Shown here: positions 43,095 to 54,555 of the stretch, one piece after another
How positions within the stretch are numbered: the stretch's first letter is position 1
How the letters are laid out: each line of letters begins with the position of its first letter
Assembly: GCA_963930775.1 (NCBI GenBank)
Contig: OZ005697.1
Location: 1 to 64,000, forward strand
Source of the DNA: Cliona cf. orientalis
Taxonomy: Eukaryota; Porifera; Demospongiae; Clionaida; Clionaidae
Reading direction: 5' to 3'
DNA: 64,000 nucleotides
The notes under the pieces: generated by a model
What the model was told of the DNA's origin: nothing
The model's database searches: none
What the model saw: only the letters and a program-made list of their open reading frames with translations
Translations under genes and position numbers: made by a program

Positions 43095-45120
43095 TTATGG
43101 CCAGTTGTCTACAATGACTGTGTCTCTTCCGTGTTGTTCTATGCACTTGTGTACTGCATTGATAATGGTAGCCAGTCGACGGTCGATTGCTTTGAGGTGA
43201 GCTGGAGTTAGGATGGGCCAGAGGGGATCTCGACGCATACTGCGATCCAGCAGCTCAGAAAGAGATTCTCTCTCTACTGACAGCTCAGCTAGTCTCTGCC
43301 ATGTTGAAGAACGAAACCTAAATATAAGAGAAACATTAAACTGGCAGCAAGTCAGGCAGGGAGAGAGAGACTGACCGACAGCACTGGGTGAGAGGGGCAA
43401 GGATGGACATCTCATCATGATCTGGATTACCAAACCTAAAAGACATGATAACAAGAGACTATGAGTGATTGTGCAGCAGTGATGGTACTGTGCACTCACG
43501 TCTTGCCATTGTCTATGTGCATCAGCTTCCCATGATGTTGAGCATTGCTGTATGTCTCATAATGGTGCCTATCAGCATTTCCTGTAAACCATCACATTCC
43601 ATAATTATATGACCTTGTAGTAGTTTTTACCTTTTACATGTATGCATACAATAATTCTATATACCAACTTACCCATCAAAAAGTCAAAGATTGCTGTATC
43701 AGTGAACTCGAGTATTCCATAGTAGTACTCTGACGAGGGCTTGAGCAGCTGTCTTTGGCAGTAGGTGTGGTCCATCTCCCAGCGTGCTTTGACCCCGTCT
43801 CTGTACGTCCTCTGGTATGGGTGCCTCTTAGTAGTGAGCTTGTACCAGTCGGGCAGCCAGAGAGTAAGAGAGCCCTCCATCACGTCACCCTCTGCACACG
43901 CTGCCTCGGATGGCTTACAGTAGTAACATTTACCATAGAAACACAAATTTCCATCTATATACAGAAAATGGGGACATTTTGAAATTTGTAACAATGTGTA
44001 TTTTAGATGAATGATGAATGTGTACATACACAAATTAAACCATGTACATGTCGTGTGTTCAAGGACTGTCCAAGTCATGCACTAAAATGATAATTAGTTT
44101 CATACCCTTCGTGAGATAGGTGGCCTGGAGTCCAGTAGTTGTGACTGGCTTCAGCTGAGTGAGGTTTAGCCTTCGCCCTACAACTGGTGGGGCAATACGG
44201 AAACCTAGAATGCTGTAAATACCATAATACATCATTGCTAAAACACACATGCTTCCATTGTGCATACCCATCGAGGTGGAAGCCAGCTATCTCTCCCGTG
44301 TGCCTATCAAATCCAGCGTAAGGATCACCAGCTATCACTGCATCACGAGAGTACCTGAACGTCCATTGAAAGTATAATAATTATGTGCTGATCACTTTAT
44401 TTCTGTATGTGCACACCTCTTTGGTTTAAATACAGTCTTCTGTGAGCCGAGCATGGCTGTGGCCTTCAACTGAGTACCTCTGGAGCCTAATCCAAATGAT
44501 ATAATGTCGGCCGTTGCCATGGTAGCCAAGATGTGATTCATTTCGTCTGAATAAAACGCCTCATTAGGATAGAGTGTATTTTCCTCGACCCAGCCTCTCC
44601 ATATTGCCCATGGATTCAGTTCCGCTATCTCTGCTGGCACTGATAACTGATCAACACGACCATTGCCTCGGACACCACCACCTTGAGGGAGCTTCAAATT
44701 GAGTGGATCTTGGAGCATTCTCCTTGGGCCCGGCTGAGGGGGCCAGCCACCTAGACCACCCCCAGGTCGGGGCCCTAGGCCAAGATCACTCAAGTTCAGG
44801 CCGGGAGGAAGATGGGGCAGATGAAGAGGAGGGGAGGGAGGGACAAACGATGGCTTCTTCGATCCATTGCTATTGGGGGTGTGTACGTCGAAATGAGGTT
44901 GTTTTATCTGCGGCTGGTTGTCGGGAGATGATGATCGAGGCTGCTGTTTATCTCTCTCGGTTGCCTCCGGCCAGCTTAGATGCATCCCTATCGTGAATAG
45001 TAGGACCATCGTCAGAAACAGCGAGCCTGTCACAATCACCCGCTGTTTCAGCTTCATCGCTGATCTGGCATGCTTCACCCTCCAGCAGCGCTTGACGACC
45101 TTTACCTTATCGTTGCTCAT
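43095..45120 (-). CDS. FAM20B: FAM20B-like glycosaminoglycan xylosylkinase
   Basis: Exons 45120-44417, 44354-44268, 44212-44106, 43954-43673, 43581-43500, 43435-43376 and 43317-43095 join to 514 residues. A type II anchor at about 28-48 ([20 protein letters not shown]) places it in the Golgi lumen. The Pro/Gly-rich stem (about 55-175) is longer than in vertebrates. The catalytic part has [69 protein letters not shown] (catalytic Asp397), [20 protein letters not shown] (metal Asp417) and [14 protein letters not shown]. The LWLPD-RHPxxRTYRxG-ARWE set and the DTVIVDNWP end favour FAM20B over FAM20C. FAM20B phosphorylates xylose in the proteoglycan linker. All catalytic residues are present. Confidence 0.92.
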
Positions 45121-45223
45121 CCGAAAAGGGGGTGTGTTCAGTCCCAAATTGCTGTGCGTGTAGGCAGTACAGTACGCTGATCACTATAGTGGCTACTCTC
45201 TTCGCTGCGATCGCTGGCCGGCC
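45121..45223. promoter_or_regulatory. Probable bidirectional promoter, FAM20B / mucin-like gene
   Basis: The divergent start codons are 103 bp apart. No TATA box is evident. Confidence 0.5.
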
Positions 45224-48200
45224 ATGGAGACTCGCTCGAAGGTCATCTTGCCACAGATTCTCGAAAAGTGCTGGGCGTGTGTGTTTCTACTGCTATCAGT
45301 GCGGCTATGTGAGTTTTTCTATGAAATCTTCTGTGCAGATTTCTCGCATTTGCATGCAGCATATATACATGTACATGCATGTACACTGGTTGTAGTCAAT
45401 AAACGACTCATTGGATGTATTCACTGTATTGCTAGACTCTGTAAGACCCATCAGGTATAATCAGGCCTTTGTATTCGATGCTTTGTACAATGACTTGTCT
45501 TGGGATAGTCAACTCTTATAAATACCAGGATAATATATTCAATTGTGGATGTTTTTGAGTGCAGCCAGTCAAGTGTAGAGAGGCTAGAGATGGTTTCATT
45601 CGATTGCGTGGTCCCCCTATATCTTTGATAGTGCATCTGATCCAGTGCAAATTTCCTGGATTGAATAGCTAGTGCAACACAAGTCCACTGCCCACGCTGC
45701 TCCCTGGCTACCCATCAACATCCCAGTATACTGTTACAGTCTTGCCCAATCATGCATGTAATAAATACCCTGCAATAGTAATGTGCATAGCATGTGTGGT
45801 CTATGCGAGTTAATTATTGCAGCTGGGGTGGAGTTGGTTTAGTAGTAAATGCTGTGATGAAGAGACAACTGAATGTGTTTATAGAAGAGGTGTTGAGAGA
45901 GAGTGAGTGGGAGTATGTGACCCCCGCTATGTCTCATTGGTTCCCCCAAGATGTTTAATTGCCACTCCCTAAAGTGTAGAGTGGTAACATTTGAATGTAG
46001 GAGCGCCAGAAGAAGTGTATTAAATAGCATACATGCATGTAGCATACTATTACTAGGAATAGTGGCGGCACTCCTTGAGCGATCACTGCGCTGGCTGGTG
46101 TTATGGCATATTTCCCATTCCTAACAAACCAAAACGATTAATGGACAATTTTGTCTCATCTGACAATTCACACACAACATGCATGTGTGTGAGCAGGTAG
46201 CATGAAGTGCAGTGCTGGTGTTCTACTCAGCTCTTTCGAACTTGAGCCATGTCCCTCAACTTCAACCATTAATGCTGCTCCTGCATCAACACAAGTTCTC
46301 ATTACTGCACTAACCAGCATAATTCAACAATCTTCATCATCGATGCATCCCTCCACCTCTGATTTGATGACTACATCATCAAGCATTACGGTTCTACCAA
46401 CCAGCTCGAGCTCTGAAGGGCCAGTCCTACGAAGCAGCTCTGAAGCGCCAGTGCTACCAACCAGCTCTGAAGTGCCAGTGCTACGAACCAGCTCTGAAGC
46501 GCCAGTCCTACCAACCAGCTCTGAAGCGCCAGTCCTACGAACCAGCTCTGAAGCGCCAGTGCTACCAACCAGCTCTGAAGCGCCAGTGCTACGAACCAGC
46601 TCTGAAGCGCCAGTCCTACCAACCAGCTCTGAAGCGCCAGTCCTACGAACCAGCTCTGAAGCGCCAGTGCTACCAACCAGCTCTGAAGCGCCAGTCCTAC
46701 GAACCAGCTCTGAAGCGCCAGTTCTACCAACCAGCTCTGAAGCGCCAGTCCTACGAACCAGCTCTGAAGCGCCAGTTCTACCAACCAGCTCTGAAGCGCC
46801 AGTCCTACGAACCAGCTCTGAAGCGCCAGTGCTACCAACCAGCTCTGAAGCGCCAGTCCTACGAACCAGCTCTGAAGCGCCAGTGCTACCAACCAGCTCT
46901 GAAGCGCCAGTCCTACCAACCAGCTCTGAAGCGCCAGTGCTACCAATCAGCTCTGAAGCGCCAGTCCTACGAACCAGCTCTGAAGTGCCAGTGCTACGAA
47001 CCAGCTCTGAAGTGCCAGTTCTACCAACCAGCTCTGAAGGGTCAGTCCTACGAACCAAATCTGAAGTGCCCTCAACTCCAACAGTCTCTACTACCACAAG
47101 CAGCATCTCCAGCACTGGCATCAGTGAATCAGTTGTGACTACTCTAGTACCATCGATGTCATTAATATCAACTCCTGAACCAACTAGAACTATCACAGAA
47201 ATACTTATGACATCATCTGCTATTCCAACAACAATTAATCAGATTTCAACTGAAGTACCGTCAGGCTCTGCCACAACTACTGTTGTGTCTCCTACACCCT
47301 CCATTTTAGACAGTGAGTACACTTGATACTAATTTTCACCATTAATTTAATCACTCCTTTCTTGCATATCATAATTGCAGGGATCAGGGAATTTTTTGAT
47401 GAACTTTCCATTGAATCTAAGATCGGATTTGGTGTGGGGGGAGGAGTAGTTCTGCTGCTACTAATAATCATCCTTTGCTTTTGCTGCTGCTGTGTGCGTA
47501 GTCGCGTTCATAAGAAGAGGCAGGGAAGGATGGACATAAATAACCACAGGCCAAGGTAACTAACTATCCCCCCCACATGTATCGCTAAAATTAATTATCT
47601 CTCTCTCTCTTTCTGATTTAGCTTGACAATAAGCAATCCGAGTGCTTTGATAGTCAACTCCAGAGACTCCGATGAGAAGATCCCCGCTCGTTATCGCTCT
47701 ACACTACATGACTCATATGACCAGTCCGTAGATGCCATTGATATGAAAGAAGTAGACCGCGATTTCCTCAACTTCCCCAGCAATGAGTATCGTGAGAGTG
47801 CCATTGATGACATAGACAGGACGTGCATGACCCAGCCTAGCCAGCTGACCCACCCCACGCAGCCAAGTCAAATGACACAAATGTCTGCAACGACAGATCT
47901 CTTTCGAGAGCACTCTCTCCCTCGTCTCTCTCCTCTCACCTGCTCCTCACAAATACTCACTGCCCCTCAATTTCCTACTCATCGTCCCAGCCTCTCCGTG
48001 GACGGAAATGACCCCCACACTGCTCTGGGCACCAGGCGACGGTCGCTGCTGACGGTTATCCCTAACCCCTCCCCCTCCCTAAACCAACCGACACTGATGG
48101 CACTCAGCCTCAAAAATGAGGAATCAAAGTCGGCACACGGCTCTAGAGCATCGGTTCAAGGTTCACGGACGTCAATCCAGGGATCGCGTCCATCAATGCT

Positions 48201-49926
48201 CGGCTCGAGGGGATCAGTTCACACGGGGATGGGATCAAGATCACAAATCTACTCATCAAATCCTTCATCACGAGAACACTCTGTGCTGCTTTTAAATGGA
48301 GGGAGGGAGTTTGGAGTGAGTGAGGAAGATGCGCTGAGCCTGCCCCTGTCAGGAAGGGGCATCAGCCCAGCCTTGAAGCAAAATAGCTTCGAGGAAGTAC
48401 CAACAAGAGACTCACCTGCACCAGAAATAGCATCACACGCCGTCGGATATGGAAAGAAGGACTTTGCTAGTTTGACTTGCATCCCTAATCAGTACGCAGT
48501 GGAGGCAGAGAGGCTGGAAGAGAAAACACAACTCAGCACTGTGCCAGAGAAACAGAGCATCGATGAAGACAAGGAGAAGGAGGTTAGCGATGAGACAAAG
48601 AAGAAACCTCGATCAAGAGCGATGTCAAAGCTGGAGAAACTCACTTCACTAGATTACATTCGGGCTAGCCTCAGACTAAAGAAGAAGAAAGTATCATTCG
48701 TAAAGACACCAGAGTCTGTCAAGAAAGAGAAACAGAAAAATGATAAAGCAAAAGCTAGCCCAGAAGAAAAGATGAAAGGTCAAGCAGAAGCCCCTGTTGA
48801 TCACACGAGTCCTAACCATCCTGGGAAAGAACTACATCACAACAGAAGACACTCAGCATCAGCCAGGACCGAGTTCTCACCTCAACATGCACAACAGCAA
48901 CAGCAAGGAGGGGAACATCACTTACCAGCAAACAAGTATCCAGATCACTACTACTATCCCCAGCTTCAACTGAGCCAACCACTCTACTATGGAGGGACGG
49001 GGGGAGGGGGAGTGCCCCCTGCAGCAATGTTCTACCAATACCCCCATCTAAGTCAGCAATACTATGTCCCACTGAGTCAGGGGGGATATGGGGCTGGCCC
49101 CTACCCTCCTCACATGATGGATCCATACAGCAGGAGCTATGGGGAGCCACCATCTGCTGTGAGGTATCAAGCTATTGATACTCCAGACCTATTCGATGAT
49201 GACACAGAGTTCTACCAAGAAAGAAGCCCGGACAACGTTCTCCAGCAGAGACAACAGACTAACGGCTATGGTGACTCATTTCGATCACCGGAGCACTCTA
49301 GCTTACGACCATCAAGCCCTGACAGATTCACAGAGACGAGCGATACATCATCTTATGCCCCTCCTCCTCCTGGCTCCACCCCTTCACACACTCACGAAGA
49401 CTCCATCACATCTGCTCACAAACACTTCATGGATGAGTTTGTGATGGATGGTGCTGAGCTACAGCACTATGGCTATGGGGGCGGTGAACAATATCATGGC
49501 CATGTGCCAACATACCCTGGGGATATGCTGAACAGAGCAGGACACATACCTCACGAAGCATACAGAGACGTCTACCAGGGACACGGAGACATGGGAATGC
49601 CGGGGACAGACTATGACATCACTCATGGACAAACTAACGGTCACTACTACAACCACTATACCAGTCCCACTGCTTCAGCAGTTCCCGCTGGCGGCAGGGG
49701 AGGAGGGAGAAGACCCAGTCGGAGTTCCTACGCCTCAAGCTCATCAGACCACGCCCACCTGGAGGCAGTCCAAGAGGGGGAGGGGGAGGGGCCACAGCCA
49801 GCAAAGACTGAGGAGATGAACGGATCCAGCACAAAGAATAGGGTGTCCTGGAGTACAGAGGTCATCGAGTATCAGAGAACACCATCTGACTTGGCTGAAT
49901 CGGATTTTGATTTTAATCAATTCTAA
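45224..49926 (+). CDS. Mucin-like single-pass membrane protein with large cytoplasmic tail, family not recognised
   Basis: Exons 45224-45308, 46197-47312, 47381-47555 and 47622-49926 join in phase to 1226 residues. A signal peptide (CWACVFLLLSVRLC) spans the first junction. The ectodomain is Ser/Thr/Pro-rich with about 24 copies of a 9-residue repeat TSSEAPVLP/R (about 98-316), a dense O-glycosylation platform. Residues about 415-438 (GFGVGGGVVLLLLIIILCFC) form the membrane span, followed by CCC and a basic stop-transfer. The 785-residue tail has Ser repeats (GSRASVQGSRTSIQGSRPSM), a basic helix (ASLRLKKKKVSFVKTP), a Tyr/Pro/His-rich part and a conserved-looking end RVSWSTEVIEYQRTP with terminal DFNQF. 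It could be an adhesion or signalling receptor. AATAAA lies at 49968. Confidence 0.8.
45309..46196. other. Intron 1 of the mucin-like gene
   Basis: 888 bp between the signal-peptide exon and the ectodomain exon, with no gene, RNA or clear repeat that I can support. Confidence 0.5.
46405..47060 (+). repeat. 27-bp coding minisatellite (54-bp higher-order)
   Basis: About 24 in-frame copies of the unit around ACCAGCTCTGAAGCGCCAGT. Copies alternate between CTACCA and CTACGA junctions, giving Pro/Arg alternation and a 54-bp higher-order period. Synonymous positions are almost invariant, so homogenisation is at DNA level. Open frames on the other strand here are shadows. Confidence 0.95.
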
Positions 49927-50023
49927 TTAGTGGCTTATTACTACTACACATCAGTGCGATGTTCTGTAATAAATATCTGTAGCCTATTTAATTAATTCAA
50001 TTTTTATCCCATTAATATCTGCA

Positions 50024-50752
50024 TTATTGAAATATTATGCCATACATTCCAATAGCTGTTGCCATGGTGACAAAAGTTAACAGTATGAATGCTAGTGTTT
50101 TCCAGTATACCTCATATGGGCTAGTGGCAGTTTGTAAATCATGCCCTTCTAACGATCCTTCAACCTAAAAATTATTAAGGAAGACAATAGTTGATAAGCT
50201 TATTATCAAGAGCTGCTAACGTACAGAGGCTAGAGGAGGAGGGGTCAATGATACTGGAAGACTGGTCGAGGGGATTGTACTTTGACCTGATAGCTCATCT
50301 GGAGCACTTATTTCCAGGAGAGTTGAATCGTTGACATCCATCAGCTCAATGTTACGAACACTGCCAAAGAAATCAGTCACTAGAACCTACAGAGAGAGAG
50401 AGAGACAGTGCTAGTGGGAGGGAGAAAGAGAGAGAGAGAATATTATGACATACCTTATTCAGTGGTCGTTTAAATAAGTCTGTCCGGACTTGAGGAGTGG
50501 AGCGAACCAGATTTGGATTAAACGACTCAAACTATAAAAATTAAACATACATTGTGAGGACTATAATAATTAGTAGAACATCCACTCACAAACTGTGCTA
50601 GAGATGATTTACTGCCGGGAGATACTTTCTCTAAAAATTCCAAAGCATAGTAAGTCCAGCGATCGATAACATGAACACCAATAGCACTGTCCAAATGATG
50701 CTACATGTGTGTGAGTGTGTGTGGAGGGTGAGGAGAGAGGGAGAGAGGGAGA

Positions 50753-50799
<47 letters not shown>

Positions 50800-51900
50800 G
50801 GAGAGAGGGGAGGGAGAGGGGGGCTTACAGAGAGAGAGTCTTCGTTGACAGAGCTGCTTCCAGTGGCGACAATGTTAGGAGAATAGAAGGTCCTAAACAT
50901 AGAGGCTGCCTGGCACGTGTCAATGATGAACAGCAACTCATTGTATCTGAAATATCAAAATTTTATGGTTATCACAGCATCACATACCCTCTGTGTGCAC
51001 CATATAATATTATACTCTTACCTTCTTTTCTGCCACATCTGCTCGAAGGCGTCCCCCAGCTCGTGGTTTGATATCTCCTCAGAGTCTTGGAACTTGAGGA
51101 AGCCATCGCCGCCATGACCAGTCATGTAGACAAGAACATTGCTACGATCATCACTCAACAGACGCTTGGAACGAGGTACTGACGAATCAAGTCGACCGGT
51201 CAACACACGAAGAAAATTCTCAACTGTAACCTACAAAATCACAATGCATTCAGGATTGTAATTCAATCACAAGAGAGAGAGAGGTTACCTCATATCCTCG
51301 ATAGTCCACCTCAACATCATCTCCATATACATTGATCTGCTGATTGGCATTGTTGAAAACGGTCGCTGAGAGAGAGAGTGGTGGGGGGGGGGGGCATTTA
51401 TACTTCGATTAATTTTGTAATTATGATAAATGCACTATAAGTAGCCTACCTACCTGGCTGTGGATTTCTTGGGTTGCATGCCATATCATCAGACAGCATC
51501 AGGATGATGTTGCTGGACATGTAGTACAGAGACGACTCATCTTGACTATACAGTGATAGATAGTGCCTGTGAGGTGAGTTGTGCCTACCTATCGGGAATA
51601 CCAAGCCTCTTGACACTGCGGTAGATGGATAGAGTGTTAGCTACATGACGATAGTTGAACCAGTAGCGAGAGGAGCACACCTGCACACATGGAAAAGCAG
51701 GAGAAAGGAACGATGTCACATGGTCAATACTAGTTTATGTCCTCATTCAGACGGAGAAATAGACGTGGATCATGTAATTATTTTGTATTTGCGTGTCTCA
51801 CCAATACGGCCCAGTTGTTTGTGTGGCTGCTAGGATGGTCATCAGCCGCCAAGATCACTGCACACACGCACAACACTAACACAGCCTCCTTTACAGTCAT
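50024..51900 (-). CDS. PIGK: GPI transamidase catalytic subunit (GPI8)
   Basis: Exons 51900-51802, 51680-51589, 51512-51454, 51365-51289, 51230-51022, 50946-50829, 50700-50590, 50531-50454, 50386-50225 and 50164-50024 join to 381 residues (human 395). A signal peptide is at 1-19. The C13-family core shows [63 protein letters not shown] (His148) and [14 protein letters not shown] (Cys190). A C-terminal membrane span ends the protein. PIGK cleaves the GPI-attachment signal and forms the acyl-enzyme in the ER transamidase complex. The acceptor at 51512 was preferred over one 36 nt upstream because it restores the family spacing GIPDSNIILML; use of the upstream site would insert 12 residues. Confidence 0.95.
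50735..50820. repeat. GA-rich microsatellite in a PIGK intron
   Basis: Runs of GAGAGA interrupted by GGGAGA fill most of the intron between the exons ending 50829 and starting 50700; on the sense strand this forms a CT-rich tract before the acceptor. Confidence 0.9.
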
Positions 51901-53212
51901 CACGCAAAATGCTGACTCAGCACAAGGCGCGCTGAGTAACCGCGCCAACTCGTGGTTTTTCGGGCGCAAATGCTGATTCAGCATATTTCATCACGCGCGT
52001 GAAGGAGAAAAGAAAGTGGCAAACTTCTCCTTTCGTTATAGTGAATCTGATGACGTCTGTATTGCTCCGTTTGATGCTATAAGGTAAGTTTGGGCCGAGG
52101 GAGGGTACGGTGTCATGCGGTCTGTGCATATTAATAATAAATTCTAATTTTTATCTCGGCAAACACCCGATGTCGTTTTTCTTGAGTGGGTACTTTGATT
52201 TTAATATAGTCGTCTACATGTTTTGCAATCTGGTTCTTTGGAAAGATTTTATGCTTGTGAGTGCTAGCCAGGCCTACCTTGTTATCTGGTGGGTATACAC
52301 GTGCTAGCGACAAGCATAAAAATTGATTATGATTATCTGCACATAATTAAATTAATAATTATGTTCACGTACAATGTACATGCAATTTTTGTGGTGCAAC
52401 GAAGTAACAGTATGTCATGTCTTTTGAGGCTATATCCAAATGCAAACCTTGATGACTTATCTCCAAACTACCGACTCATGATCAATGACAGCTGCCATAA
52501 TAAATTATTATCGCTTTTTGGCGCATATTTTGTAACTTGAAGGGAGGAGGGATGGAGCTATATATTATAATAGGCAGGAACCATGATTCCTGATGCTACT
52601 ATTATAGTATTTTTGTTTTTATTTCCCATGAGGCATGAGGGTTGCTGCTGGAAGAAAGGACAAGACCTCCGTGGCTGGGGACAAGCAGTAGCCATAATAA
52701 TAATATTATTATGTGAGTACCGTGTACGCCCCCTCAACAAATCTAGTTCATGTCACATGTTTATTGTTTTGTTCTGTCCATGCAGGGTCTTCCTATGAAG
52801 CAGAATAGCCAGACTCAAGACTGGTGGTGAATAATTAATTTGGACTTGAAACTAGAACAAGTAGCTAGGCTTTCCCTACTGTATTGTGTATGGTAATGGT
52901 GGATTGCGCGGCGGCGCATGCGCAAAATATCATAGGCCATGAGTGATCGTGAAACTTTAATTTGTAGTGGTGTGCGCGCGTCGACATGTCGAGGTCGCAA
53001 TCATTAATAGTTCGTCGCCATAATAGCAATGGTTACTGTATAGCTCAGAGAGAAAACCTTCACGAATTTCACGATTGTACAGCTACCCGCGAAAATTTTC
53101 TTCCATGAAATTTCCCCGCTATGTTATGGGTATTTAAAGTTCGCGCGCGTTAAATTATTTTTGAAAAATTATGCGACATTGTCATGGTTGCCATATACAA
53201 ATGATTTTAGAG
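51901..53212. other. Spacer between PIGK and PIGC
   Basis: 1.3 kb without a supported gene, long for this gene-dense half. It contains the PIGK promoter, AT-rich DNA with several TAATAATA tracts, and near 53050-53140 a stretch (ACGAATTTCACGATTGTAC, CGCGAAAATTTTCTTCCATG) similar in style to the arms of the MITEs at 18971 and 58064. Confidence 0.4.
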
Positions 53213-54474
53213 TCACATCTGTATTGTAGCTTCATCCCATGGTCCATAGATATTACTGCAAGTGCAGAAAATGGTATATCAATATCATTAAATTAATCAT
53301 CATCACAGTGGTACTCACTTCTTGAGGTGCTGTAGTTGATAGAGCCAGAGGGGACAAACGAACGACACACAACACACACATAACAAGTAGAACATCAGAC
53401 CAGTGTACGTCACCATGGCAACCATAGGAACACAGCAACCAACCAATAGGAGAGTAAAGAGCGGTGAAGTGATTGGATGATAGGCCTACGGACAAAAATA
53501 GCCAACACGAGTTGATGACAGGTGAGTAGCTAGACTCACTCGGAGAGAAGTTCTTAGCTCTGGGAAGAAAGCAAAGAGCTGAACAGCGAGGGCAACCATG
53601 ACAAACGCATCGAGAGACGAGGAAAGGCGAGAGGCCAGGCACACCGATGCAAACACAGAGGCATTGAGGGAGATGGCACTGGACACACTGCAGCAATCAG
53701 GACAGCTGGTAGATCAATGCTTGAATGGTGGACGCTATCAACTTACACTGCTCCATCACTACCATAGTTGTGAAATAACAAGTGCACTGCCAACATACCA
53801 GCCTACAGGAGGTGGAATGGACATGATATTGCATGAATACTATGGTATTATGTAAACAGACCGTCATAGCCCAAATGGTGTCAGTGCTGATGGCCTCGGT
53901 GAGTGTGTAGAGTATGGGAGATACCCCACACAGGAACAGAGTGAACAGAAGCAATGGCTGAACACATGAACACAGTTCACCTGGTAAGTAGTGATCATAA
54001 GTGATAACTTGTAAGCAAAATCACAGCAGCAGCTCACTGAGTTTGAACTGCTCGGAGTTGTTAGAACGGGAGAGGATGGGGTAGAGGGAGAGAGCCGCGA
54101 AGAGAGAGAGAGATGATGAGACAGAAAGGAGGGAGAGAGGTCTCAACCACCCTTCTTGCACAAACCAGTACAAGCCAACAAACAGACACACACTGAAAAC
54201 ATTAGATAACACTCTGAGAGTCTGCTATCACAACATCCACTACCTGCTGAATTCCTGGACCACGCTACCAGATGCCCAGATCAGCTCACTCCAATCATAC
54301 GTCTCAGTGAAAACTGTACATCACACACTCTCTGATAAAATTATTTCCTCCAACATCATTACATAATCTCTGAACTTTACCATTCTTTCTTAGTCCGTCC
54401 AGGAACTGTGCTGGGTCAACGTAGTTGTCTGGGTATGGTTGCTGAAGATACAAAACCTTTCTCCATCTTCCCAT
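53213..54474 (-). CDS. PIGC: PIG-C, subunit of GPI-N-acetylglucosaminyltransferase
   Basis: Exons 54474-54381, 54313-54244, 54192-54038, 53980-53862, 53802-53747, 53687-53540, 53485-53319 and 53255-53213 join to 283 residues (human 297). Landmarks in order: WRKVLYLQQPYPDNYVD, LRPLSLLS, SPILYTLTEAISTDTIWAM, VHLLFHNYG, SSAISLNASVFASVCLASRL, FAFFPELR, several hydrophobic spans, and the end NIYGPWDEATIQ that matches the human GPWDEAEI tail. PIG-C is a multi-pass ER membrane protein of the complex that starts GPI synthesis. The acceptor of the fourth exon (53980) is set by phase; a nearer AG gives a frameshift. Two donors are GTCTGT and GTAGTG, weaker than usual. Divergent from the caspase. Confidence 0.94.
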
Positions 54475-54555
54475 GGCTCCCTTGCGACGACCTATACCCG
54501 ATATCGTTACGTCATAGAGATCTTATCGGGAATTCCCCAATGATCGAAGCAGGCG
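54475..54555. promoter_or_regulatory. Probable bidirectional promoter, PIGC / caspase
   Basis: The divergent start codons are 81 bp apart. Contains CCCGATATCGTTACGTCATAG, in which TTACGTCA is a CRE/ATF-like site at about 54509-54516. Confidence 0.55.

Noticed and set aside
46324..47196. 290-codon and 186-codon antisense frames
   Set aside because: Open only because the 27-bp coding repeat lacks stops in these frames.
50671..51117. Plus-strand frames of 66-118 codons over PIGK
   Set aside because: Antisense to PIGK exons and a GA microsatellite.
51978..52085. Short plus-strand frame followed by a good GTAAGT donor, possible first exon
   Set aside because: No in-frame ATG (a stop precedes it) and no matching downstream exon recognised.
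53598..53855. 85-codon plus-strand frame
   Set aside because: Antisense to two PIGC exons and the intron between them.
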